Assembly (NCBI GenBank): GCA_003250175.1
Contig: QKHD01000154.1
Span: forward strand, 1 to 15,331
Length of the DNA stretch: 15,331 bases
Source of the DNA: Helicobacteraceae bacterium
GTDB lineage: Bacteria > Campylobacterota > Campylobacteria > Campylobacterales > SZUA-545
Reading direction: 5' to 3'
Shown here piece by piece: positions 1 to 6,139 of this stretch (the stretch's first letter is position 1; each line of letters begins with the position of its first letter). A program made the position numbers and the translations under genes. The notes under the pieces were generated by a model. The model was not told the origin of the DNA. It saw only the letters and a program-made list of their open reading frames with translations, and searched no databases.

Positions 1-2
1 CG

Positions 3-1580
3 TGGCAGTTTTTTGTCCGTCTCAGCCAGGTGATTGACGAAATCCACATTCTCCATGCCAATAACCACAAGATGCTGGATGAGAATTTTGAAACGCGCAT
101 CAGCTCGCTGAAAAAAGTTGCCGTCGTGGGGACCCTGGCCGTGCTCGGCGGGGTGGTGCTGATCGGGTTTATCATTATGGCGCTCATGCGCAGTTTTAAC
201 CAATTTTTCCGCAAGGAGAAGGAACTGAACGAAGAGCTGGGGTTGATGGACACCCTGAAAAGCGGCATGATCAGTGCGCACGGATTGCAGGAGGTCGCTT
301 CCCACGCCCTTTCCGTGCTTATCCGACGCTTCGGCGCGCTGGAGGGGGTGATCTACATCTATGCCCGCAGCAGCAACAAACTCTTCTTGGGGGCAACCTA
401 CGGAGTCAATTTAGCCACGCTAAAACCTTTGGTTCGTCTGGGCGAAGGGCTGCTAGGCGAGGCGGCCAAACAGCAGGAGGTCGTGTGGTCGGACTACCTG
501 TCGCATGACTCGGAAGGAACCATCGGCCTGGAGCGTACGGTAACCTCCGGATTGGCTACCATCCCGTTACTGGACAAGGACGGTCTGGTAGCCGTCTGTC
601 AGCTCGGCTTTGCGGAGGGCAAAAGCAAACTGGACGAAAACATTCTCAACAAACTGACCGATCTGATCGCCACCTTTATCCACGATGCGCGCATCGAGGA
701 GATCAACCTCAAATACCTTGATCTGATCGACCGTCAGATCATTACCAGTTCCACCAACGAGGATGGGGTCATCATTCAAGTCAGCCAGGCCTTTGCGGAG
801 ATATCCGGATACAGCAAGGAGGAGCTGATCGGGCGCAACCACAACATCGTGCGCCACCCCGACATGCCCGCATCGCTCTATACCGATATGTGGAAAACCA
901 TCTCCCGCGGCGATACCTGGCACGGCGAGGTAAAAAACCGCAAAAAAGACGGCGGATTTTACTGGGTCGACGTCTCCATTACCCCGGACAAGGACTACAG
1001 CGGCAATATCCTGGGCTATACGGCGATCCGTCAGGATATTACGGCCAAGAAAAAGGTGGAGATGCTCTCCATCACAGACGGCCTGACGGGGCTCTATAAC
1101 CGCCGCTATTTTGATACGGTCTTTCCGGAGCAGCTGGCTGCGTCACGCAGCGCCAAGCATAAATGCATGCTGATTATCATGGATATCGACCATTTCAAAC
1201 AGTACAACGACACCTACGGCCACCAGGAGGGGGACAACGCCCTCAAAGCGGTGGCTGAAGCCCTGGAGCGAACCATGCCTCCGGAGCAGGGGCGGGTCTT
1301 CCGTCTGGGCGGCGAGGAGTTCGGGGCGCTGGCCGAGGTCGAAGACCTGGACGAAGCGCAGGCCCTGGCCGAGACCATGCGCCGGGAGATCGAGGGCATG
1401 GGGATCCCCCACAAGGGCAACAGCGCCTCACCCTATGTGACCGTATCCATGGGGCTTGGGATTGTCGGCGAGCGCTGTTTCAGGGACCGTGACGCCATCT
1501 ACAAAGAGACCGACCACGCCCTCTATAAATCCAAAGAGTCCGGGCGCAACCGCATCACCCTGGCCAATCTCACGGCATAA
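3..1580 (+). CDS. Membrane-bound GAF-PAS-GGDEF protein, probable diguanylate cyclase (5' end missing)
   Basis: The reading frame is open to the left edge, so the N-terminus lies outside the window; residues here are counted from the GTG at 30. One membrane helix (about 30-53) is followed by a short linker, a GAF-like domain (about 83-222), an Aer-type PAS domain (about 235-340, with NIVRHPDMP and KNRKKDGGFYWV) and a C-terminal GGDEF domain (about 345-512). The GGDEF signature is GGEEF at 427-431, a form compatible with cyclase activity, and the DxLTGLYNRR and DIDHFKQYNDTYGH motifs are present. The four residues five positions before it (PEQG) do not form the RxxD inhibitory site. Inference: c-di-GMP synthesis governed by a periplasmic or membrane input plus GAF and a possibly redox-sensing PAS. 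The missing N-terminal part is probably a sensor domain. The following PAS gene is 12 bases away and probably cotranscribed. Confidence 0.9.
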   Translation, partial: WQFFVRLSQVIDEIHILHANNHKMLDENFETRISSLKKVAVVGTLAVLGGVVLIGFIIMALMRSFNQFFRKEKELNEELGLMDTLKSGMISAHGLQEVASHALSVLIRRFGALEGVIYIYARSSNKLFLGATYGVNLATLKPLVRLGEGLLGEAAKQQEVVWSDYLSHDSEGTIGLERTVTSGLATIPLLDKDGLVAVCQLGFAEGKSKLDENILNKLTDLIATFIHDARIEEINLKYLDLIDRQIITSSTNEDGVIIQVSQAFAEISGYSKEELIGRNHNIVRHPDMPASLYTDMWKTISRGDTWHGEVKNRKKDGGFYWVDVSITPDKDYSGNILGYTAIRQDITAKKKVEMLSITDGLTGLYNRRYFDTVFPEQLAASRSAKHKCMLIIMDIDHFKQYNDTYGHQEGDNALKAVAEALERTMPPEQGRVFRLGGEEFGALAEVEDLDEAQALAETMRREIEGMGIPHKGNSASPYVTVSMGLGIVGERCFRDRDAIYKETDHALYKSKESGRNRITLANLTA

Positions 1581-1592
1581 GAAGGAAACGTA

Positions 1593-2156
1593 TTGAATAT
1601 GACGAACGAAGAAGAAGTGCTCATCGAAGACGACGAGTTTATCGTCTCTCGCACCGACAAGCAGGGGATTATCACCTATGTCAGCGACAGTTTCTGCCGC
1701 ATTAGCGAATACGACAAGTCCGAACTCATCGGTCAGCCCCACAGCATTATCCGGCATCCGGATATGCCCAAGTCCGCCTTTAAGGATATGTGGGAGACGA
1801 TCAAGCAGGGCAACAAGTGGCAGGGCTATGTCAAAAACCGCACCAAATACGGCAAGTTTTACTGGGTTGAGGCCACGGTCAGCCCGCTGGTTAAAGACGG
1901 CAAGATGCTGGGCTACAAGTCGGTCCGCCACAAACCCGACCCGAAGATTCTGGAAGAGAAAATCTACCAGTACCGGGAACTGCGCAAGATGGAAGATGCC
2001 AACGATCCGGAGATCGTCCGTCTGGACGGCGTGGTCTTAAGCAGTGCTCAACAAAACCGGATTATCGCCCTGGCCAAACGGATCGGCGAGAGTGAGAGCA
2101 AGACGATTGATACGATGATGAATTTGCTGGAGAAGATGCTCAATAAAAAGTCGTAA
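1593..2156 (+). CDS. Small PAS-domain protein, Aer/CetB-like redox sensor candidate
   Basis: A 187-residue soluble protein with one PAS domain (about 15-117) and a helical C-terminal tail (about 118-187). The PAS carries the Aer-type signature SIIRHPDMP, then DMWETI, GNKWQGYVKNR and GKFYWVEA, the same motif series as the PAS in the upstream GGDEF protein. There is no output domain, HTH or membrane helix. In Campylobacter, the PAS-only protein CetB works in energy taxis with a separate signalling partner; a similar role in trans is inferred here, with the adjacent GGDEF protein or an unlinked chemoreceptor as possible partner. The start is TTG 1593, six bases after AAGGA (1582-1586); ATG 1599 is the alternative but is 12 bases from that site. 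The C-terminal half beyond the PAS is not a domain I recognise. Confidence 0.85.
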   Translation: MNMTNEEEVLIEDDEFIVSRTDKQGIITYVSDSFCRISEYDKSELIGQPHSIIRHPDMPKSAFKDMWETIKQGNKWQGYVKNRTKYGKFYWVEATVSPLVKDGKMLGYKSVRHKPDPKILEEKIYQYRELRKMEDANDPEIVRLDGVVLSSAQQNRIIALAKRIGESESKTIDTMMNLLEKMLNKKS

Positions 2157-2159
2157 GGT

Positions 2160-2185
2160 CGGAGTGGCGGAAAACCGCCGCTCCG
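2160..2185. terminator. Hairpin between convergent genes, possible bidirectional terminator
   Basis: An 11-base-pair inverted repeat, GGAGTGGCGG with CCGCCGCTCC plus one outer C-G pair, encloses an AAAA loop. One pair is a G-U wobble when read as plus-strand RNA. It lies just after the PAS gene stop (2154-2156) and 28 bases before the mrp stop on the other strand. No good T-tract follows on either strand, so intrinsic termination is uncertain. Confidence 0.5.
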
Positions 2186-2212
2186 GAGAGAATGATTTAA
2201 AAGAGGGCGGTC

Positions 2213-3391
2213 TTAGTGACCGCATCCGCAGCTGCCGCCGCCGTGGTTATGGTTGTGCCCTCCGGAGGATGCTTTTCCTGCGGTGGAACAGGCGGACGGT
2301 GCCCCGTTGACGCCCATGGTGGGCTGGATGGACGTGTTGTCCACGCCGCCTTCGTCATTGATGGCGTCGAGCTTTTTGATGAGGTTCTCCACCGCCATCA
2401 TGTAGCGCTTGGCCGTTTCGCTGGAGGGGTGGGCGTAGGTGATCGGTTTGCCGCTGTCGCCCCCTTCACGGATAGCCGGTTCAATGGGGATCTCGGCCAG
2501 AACGACGGTGTTGTACTTGGCCGCCATCTCGCCGGTGGTGCCTTTGCCGAAGATGTCGTACTCTTTGCCCGTCTCCGGACAGATAAAGCCGCTCATGTTC
2601 TCCACCACGCCGGCGATCGGAATATGCAGTTTGTCAAACATATCCATACCGCGGATCGCGTCGTCTAGGGCGACGGTCTGGGGTGTGGAGACCATGACAC
2701 CCGCCGTGACCGGAACGCTCTGGGCCAGGCTCAGCTGTGCGTCGCCCGTTCCCGGAGGCATGTCGATAAAGAGAATGTCCAGATCGCTCCAGAGAATATC
2801 TTTAAAGAACTGCTCAACGGCTTTCATGATCATCGGCCCTCGCCACAGCAGGGACTGGCCGGGTTCGATCAGCATCCCCATACTCATGGCTTCGATACCG
2901 TAGGCTACGAGAGGCTTGGCCTTGTTGCCTTCGACCTCCGGAGCCTGTCCGTGCAGACCGAGCATCCGCGGGATATTGGGGCCGTAGATGTCGGCGTCGA
3001 GGATACCGACTTTTTTGCCCTGCATCGCCGCGGCAATCGCCAGGTTGACGGTGGTGGTGGATTTACCCACGCCGCCCTTTCCGGAGCTGACCATGACGAA
3101 GTTTTTAATGTGCGGGGCGATGTTCTTCCCGCGGCTGGATGTTTCGCGGGGAGCTTTGGGGGCATTGACGGTGACAAACACCTGCGCGGCACCCAGCTTG
3201 GAGAGCTTTAGTTCGATCTCGTTTTTAATCTGTTCGCTGACCTCCGGAGCGCTGGAGGTGATGTCGACCACGACGGTCGCGTTGGTACCGTCGGTCTGCA
3301 CATCTTTAACAAATCCGAAGGTCAGAATATCTTTTTCAAAGCCGGGGTATAAAACGGTTGCGAGTTGTTCTTTGATACGTTCAACGGTCAT
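2213..3391 (-). CDS. mrp: Mrp/ApbC/NBP35-family Fe-S carrier P-loop ATPase with His/Cys-rich tail
   Basis: A 392-residue cytoplasmic protein. Residues 1-80 resemble the MIP18/DUF59-type N-terminal domain common in bacterial Mrp. The ATPase domain follows, with a deviant Walker A GKGGVGKST (104-112), LDADIYGPN (131-139) and FIDMPPGTGD (208-217). The family binds and delivers Fe-S clusters through a CxxC in the C-terminal part; here that segment reads GFICPETGKEYDIFG, so only C271 remains and the second Cys is T274. The C-terminus instead ends in a Gly/His-rich tail with C368, C388, C390 and four His. The start at 3391 was chosen because AAAGGA (3398-3403) sits six bases before it; the longer open frame up to 3562 overlaps thiC and reads as low-complexity shadow. 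It is downstream of thiC by ten bases, which suggests Fe-S supply to ThiC among other clients. Confidence 0.92.
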   Translation of the reverse strand: MTVERIKEQLATVLYPGFEKDILTFGFVKDVQTDGTNATVVVDITSSAPEVSEQIKNEIELKLSKLGAAQVFVTVNAPKAPRETSSRGKNIAPHIKNFVMVSSGKGGVGKSTTTVNLAIAAAMQGKKVGILDADIYGPNIPRMLGLHGQAPEVEGNKAKPLVAYGIEAMSMGMLIEPGQSLLWRGPMIMKAVEQFFKDILWSDLDILFIDMPPGTGDAQLSLAQSVPVTAGVMVSTPQTVALDDAIRGMDMFDKLHIPIAGVVENMSGFICPETGKEYDIFGKGTTGEMAAKYNTVVLAEIPIEPAIREGGDSGKPITYAHPSSETAKRYMMAVENLIKKLDAINDEGGVDNTSIQPTMGVNGAPSACSTAGKASSGGHNHNHGGGSCGCGH

Positions 3392-3397
3392 AATAAT

Positions 3398-3403
3398 TCC
3401 TTT
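3398..3403 (-). promoter_or_regulatory. Ribosome binding site of mrp (decides start)
   Basis: AAAGGA on the minus strand, six bases upstream of the ATG at 3391-3389. It supports the shorter Mrp start over upstream in-frame codons inside thiC. Confidence 0.75.
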
Positions 3404-4757
3404 AACTGGCGTTTTTGGCATCGTCGCCAAACTGCTCGACGATGTTTTGGGTAATTTTGTAGGAGCAGAATTTCGGTCCGCACATGGAGCAGAACTCCGC
3501 CTCTTTAAAGACGTCCTGCGGCAGGGTCTCGTCGTGGAACTCACGGGCTCGGTCCGGATCAAGGGCCAGCTCGAACTGTTTGTTCCAGTCGAAGGCGTAG
3601 CGCGCGTCGCTCATGGCGTCGTCGATGTCGCGGGCACCCTTGCGGCCCCGGGCGATATCGGCGGCGTGGGCGGCGATTTTATAGGCGATGATCCCGTTGC
3701 GCACGTCTTCTTGATTGGGCAGACCCAGGTGCTCTTTGGGCGTGACGTAGCAGAGCATGCTGGCACCATGCCAGCCGCCCACCGCTGCGCCGATGGCGCT
3801 TGAGATGTGGTCGTAGCCGGGGGAGATGTCCGTTACCAGCGGCCCAAGGATATAAAAGGGTGCGTCGTGGCAGAGGGTGCGTTCGACCTTCATGTTGTAC
3901 TCGACCTGATTCAGGGGCACGTGCCCCGGTCCTTCGATCATGACCTGCACGTCCTTTTCCCAGGCACGGAGTGTCAGGTCCCCCAGGATTTTCAGCTCAC
4001 CCAGCTGCGCTTCGTCGCTGGCATCGGCCAGACAGCCCGGGCGCAGGGAGTCACCCAGGCTAAGGCTGACGTCATATTTGCGGCAGATGTCCAGAATCTG
4101 ATCATAGGCCTGGTAAAAGGGGTTTTCCTGGTGGTGGTGCATCATCCAAGACGCCATGAGGCTGCCGCCGCGGCTGACGATCCCCATTTTTCGGCGCGCC
4201 ACTTTGGGCATAAACTCCAGCAGAAAACCGGCGTGAATGGTAAAGTAGCTCACCCCTTGCTGGGCCTGCTCTTCGATGGTTGCAAGCATCTTTTCGATGG
4301 TGAGGTTGAGAATGTCCTGGTTTTTGACCTCGTCGACGATCTGGTAGATCGGCACGGTGCCGATCGGTACGGTGGAGTGTTCGATAACCGCTTTGCGGAT
4401 GGTGCTCAGGTTACCGCCCGTGGAGAGGTCCATGATGGTGTCGGCGCCGTATTTGAGGCAGACATCCACCTTCTCCACCTCGGTCTGCGGATTGGAGGCC
4501 AGGGCAGATGCCCCGATGTTGGCATTGATCTTGCATTTGGCCGCGATACCGATGGCCATGGGCTTGAGGTTGGTGTGGTTGATGTTGGCCGGGATAATGA
4601 GTCGTCCCCGGGCGATTTCGCTGCGTACGGTTTCGGGTTCGAGCCCTTCGACCTCGGCTACGTAAGCCATCTCTTCCGTGATGATGCCCTGTTTGGCATA
4701 GTACATCTGGGTTTTGACGGGGTCGTTTTTGCGTTTTTCAATCCACGCTGCTCTCAT
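3402..4757 (-). CDS. thiC: Phosphomethylpyrimidine synthase ThiC
   Basis: A 451-residue radical-SAM enzyme that rearranges aminoimidazole ribonucleotide to hydroxymethylpyrimidine phosphate in thiamin biosynthesis, in the cytoplasm. The C-terminal cluster motif CxxCxxxxC is intact (C423, C426, C431; CSMCGPKFC). Family stretches NINHTNLKPMAIG, INANIGASA, MDLSTGGN, IEGPGHVPLNQ and GPLVTDISPGYDH are all visible. It lacks the long N-terminal extension of the enterobacterial enzyme, as is usual for the roughly 430-450-residue form. The ATG at 4757-4755 is preceded by TAAGGAAC with good spacing. The TAA stop is 10 bases ahead of the mrp start, so the two are probably one operon. Upstream is a roughly 100-base structured leader in which no TPP riboswitch core can be recognised. 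Confidence 0.97.
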   Translation of the reverse strand: MRAAWIEKRKNDPVKTQMYYAKQGIITEEMAYVAEVEGLEPETVRSEIARGRLIIPANINHTNLKPMAIGIAAKCKINANIGASALASNPQTEVEKVDVCLKYGADTIMDLSTGGNLSTIRKAVIEHSTVPIGTVPIYQIVDEVKNQDILNLTIEKMLATIEEQAQQGVSYFTIHAGFLLEFMPKVARRKMGIVSRGGSLMASWMMHHHQENPFYQAYDQILDICRKYDVSLSLGDSLRPGCLADASDEAQLGELKILGDLTLRAWEKDVQVMIEGPGHVPLNQVEYNMKVERTLCHDAPFYILGPLVTDISPGYDHISSAIGAAVGGWHGASMLCYVTPKEHLGLPNQEDVRNGIIAYKIAAHAADIARGRKGARDIDDAMSDARYAFDWNKQFELALDPDRAREFHDETLPQDVFKEAEFCSMCGPKFCSYKITQNIVEQFGDDAKNAS

Positions 4758-4781
4758 GCTCGTTCCTTACGTTGATAATTA

Positions 4782-4836
4782 CGGAAAACTATCACAAAAT
4801 AACTATGATTCTGCTTTTTGGCAGTGATACTTTCCG
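4782..4836 (-). promoter_or_regulatory. Long inverted repeat in the thiC leader
   Basis: CGGAAAACTATCAC (4782-4795) and GTGATACTTTCCG (4824-4836) are inverted repeats. In thiC-sense RNA they form a stem of about 13 pairs with one bulge and one G-U pair. The 28-base loop contains a smaller CTGC/GCAG hairpin (4811-4824). The stem base lies about 12 bases upstream of the thiC Shine-Dalgarno sequence, so it could affect translation or transcript stability. I find no conserved TPP aptamer elements (no CUGAGA, no CUGAUCUGGAUAAUGCCAGC-like segment). The function is unknown. Confidence 0.55.
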
Positions 4837-4840
4837 GAAT

Positions 4841-4853
4841 ACGGGAGCCCCGT
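4841..4853 (-). repeat. Short hairpin ACGGG-AGC-CCCGT upstream of the main thiC leader stem
   Basis: A perfect five-pair stem with a three-base loop, with possible weak extension by flanking GGAA/TTCC. It lies at the very start of the expected thiC transcript, just before the larger stem at 4782-4836. It may be part of the same leader fold. Confidence 0.4.
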
Positions 4854-4863
4854 TTCCATCCGA

Positions 4864-4893
4864 AATATACCAAAAAAAGATAAATTTTGTCTG
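4864..4893 (-). promoter_or_regulatory. Candidate thiC-mrp promoter
   Basis: On the minus strand an extended -10, TGG followed by TATATT (4872 down to 4864), lies 18 bases after a partial -35, CAGACA (4893-4888). It predicts a start near 4857 and a leader of about 100 bases. A second TATAAT on the same strand (4940-4935) is an alternative. This is pattern reading only. Confidence 0.35.
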
Positions 4894-4899
4894 ATTAAT

Positions 4900-4917
4900 C
4901 GAAACTAGCGCGAAACT
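4900..4917. promoter_or_regulatory. Direct repeat CGAAACT-N4-CGAAACT, possible operator
   Basis: Two identical heptamers, CGAAACT at 4900-4906 and 4911-4917, repeat with an 11-base period, about one helical turn. They sit between the divergent thiC and ispDF promoters, roughly 43-60 bases upstream of the predicted thiC start. Read on the minus strand (AGTTTCG) each matches five of seven positions of the HP1021-type box TGTTWCW. Confidence 0.35.
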
Positions 4918-4951
4918 CCGTGATTTTCACGTAAATTATAAGAAGAACGCA

Positions 4952-4980
4952 TAGCTTTTAAAGATTGGGTAGTGTATAAT
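4952..4980 (+). promoter_or_regulatory. Promoter of the ispDF operon
   Basis: A perfect TATAAT at 4975-4980 stands 25 bases before the GTG start. The -35 region, around 4952-4957 (TAGCTT), is poor. Campylobacterota housekeeping promoters typically rely on the -10 with an A+T-rich upstream stretch, which fits. The expected transcription start is near 4986-4988. Confidence 0.6.
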
Positions 4981-4982
4981 TT

Positions 4983-4989
4983 AGTAACA
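4983..4989 (-). promoter_or_regulatory. Candidate HP1021-type regulator box at the ispDF transcription start
   Basis: AGTAACA on the plus strand reads TGTTACT on the minus strand, a full match to the published HP1021 box TGTTWCW. It begins three bases after the -10 element and covers the expected +1, so a bound regulator would block initiation. The second gene of this operon encodes that regulator type, which suggests autoregulation. The motif is short and will occur by chance elsewhere in the window. Confidence 0.4.
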
Positions 4990-4995
4990 CTTGTT

Positions 4996-5000
4996 AGGAG
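4996..5000 (+). promoter_or_regulatory. Ribosome binding site of ispDF (decides start)
   Basis: AGGAG is five bases upstream of GTG 5006. This favours GTG 5006 over the in-frame TTG at 4991, which lies upstream of the site. Confidence 0.75.
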
Positions 5001-5005
5001 AGGAC

Positions 5006-6139
5006 GTGTCAGGAACAATCTCACTGGTTATATTGGCGGCGGGTCGTTCATCACGCTTTGGCCGCCCGGTTGCCAAGCAGTGGCTTCGCTCCGGAGACGA
5101 TCCGTTGTGGCAGGTGGTGACGGAGAAACTGTTGGCCTACGGCGGATTTGAACGGTGCATTGTTACGACATTGCCCGAAGACGCCAGCTACATGAAACAC
5201 TATGCACCCGAAGGCGTAACCGTCGTAAAGGGCGGTGCGGAGCGGCAGGACTCCCTGCGGCTAGCTTTAGAGCATGTTACCAGCGAATACGTTTTGGTAA
5301 CCGATGTGGCCCGGGCCTGTGTGGATGAGAAACTGCTGGGCCGTCTTCTGGCGGAACGGGGCAGGGCGGACTGCGTCGTGCCCTACCTGCCGGTGGTGGA
5401 CACGACTCTGCTGGGCAGCGAGCCGGTGGACCGGGATGCGCTCAAGCGTATCCAGACCCCGCAGCTCTCCCGCACGGCGCTGCTAAAATCCGCCCTCAAA
5501 AGCGACCGCCTCTTTACGGACGAGAGCACCCTGATTGCCGCCCACGGCGGGACGGTGCACTACGTATTGGGTGACGAGGCGGCGGGCAAACTGACCCACG
5601 GCGGCGATATCCGCAACCTCGGCTGCATCAAGCCGCCGGCCATACACACCCTGACGGGCAACGGCTTTGACGTCCACGCCTTCGAAGAGGGGCGCGAAAT
5701 GAAACTGGGGGGCATCACCATCGAGGTGCCCTACGGCTTCAAGGCGCACTCAGACGGCGACGTGGCGATCCACGCCCTGGTGGATGCCCTGCTGGGTGCG
5801 GCGGGGGCCGGTGACATCGGCGAACTCTTTCCGGATACGGACGAGGCCTTTAAGGGCGCCGATTCGGCCCAGCTGCTCGACGCGGTGATGGTACGACTCG
5901 AGCGCTACGGCTACGAGGTGGTCAATGCCGATGTGACCATAATGGCGCAGGCCCCCAGGCTGGGGGATTACAAAGAGCAGATGCGCGTGCGACTGGCGAA
6001 ACTGCTGCACATTCCTTCCTCACGGATGAATGTCAAGGCGACCACGACGGAGAAATTGGGCTTTGTCGGGCGCAAAGAGGGCGTGGCTGTCATGGCGACG
6101 GCCACCTTGAAATATTTTGATTGGATGCAAGAAAGATGA
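5006..6139 (+). CDS. ispDF: Bifunctional IspD/IspF enzyme of the MEP isoprenoid pathway
   Basis: A 377-residue fusion enzyme. The N-terminal half (about 1-210) is IspD, 2-C-methyl-D-erythritol 4-phosphate cytidylyltransferase, with the nucleotide-binding ILAAGRSSRFG (9-19) and K24-Q25. The C-terminal half (about 217-377) is IspF, 2-C-methyl-D-erythritol 2,4-cyclodiphosphate synthase, with metal ligands D222, H224 and H256, HSDGD (248-252), and TTTEKLGF (346-353). The two enzymes perform non-consecutive steps of the pathway; the fusion is characteristic of Campylobacterota and Alphaproteobacteria. The start is GTG 5006 with AGGAG five bases before. The stop overlaps the next start as ATGA (6136-6139), indicating translational coupling with the regulator gene. 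Confidence 0.96.
   Translation: MSGTISLVILAAGRSSRFGRPVAKQWLRSGDDPLWQVVTEKLLAYGGFERCIVTTLPEDASYMKHYAPEGVTVVKGGAERQDSLRLALEHVTSEYVLVTDVARACVDEKLLGRLLAERGRADCVVPYLPVVDTTLLGSEPVDRDALKRIQTPQLSRTALLKSALKSDRLFTDESTLIAAHGGTVHYVLGDEAAGKLTHGGDIRNLGCIKPPAIHTLTGNGFDVHAFEEGREMKLGGITIEVPYGFKAHSDGDVAIHALVDALLGAAGAGDIGELFPDTDEAFKGADSAQLLDAVMVRLERYGYEVVNADVTIMAQAPRLGDYKEQMRVRLAKLLHIPSSRMNVKATTTEKLGFVGRKEGVAVMATATLKYFDWMQER

Noticed and set aside
1484..1490. TGTTTCA match to the HP1021 box inside the GGDEF gene
   Set aside because: It lies deep in coding sequence; several such 7-mers are expected by chance in 15 kb.
3392..3562. 57-residue N-terminal extension of Mrp
   Set aside because: It overlaps the thiC 3' end, has Arg/Ser/Thr-rich shadow composition, and a good ribosome site precedes the internal ATG at 3391.
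4758..4870. TPP riboswitch upstream of thiC
   Set aside because: The conserved CUGAGA and CUGAUCUGGAUAAUGCCAGC-like segments are absent on the minus strand; only unrelated hairpins are present.
4991..5005. TTG 4991 as the ispDF start
   Set aside because: The Shine-Dalgarno AGGAG (4996-5000) lies downstream of it and is correctly spaced for GTG 5006; the extra five residues are not family-like.
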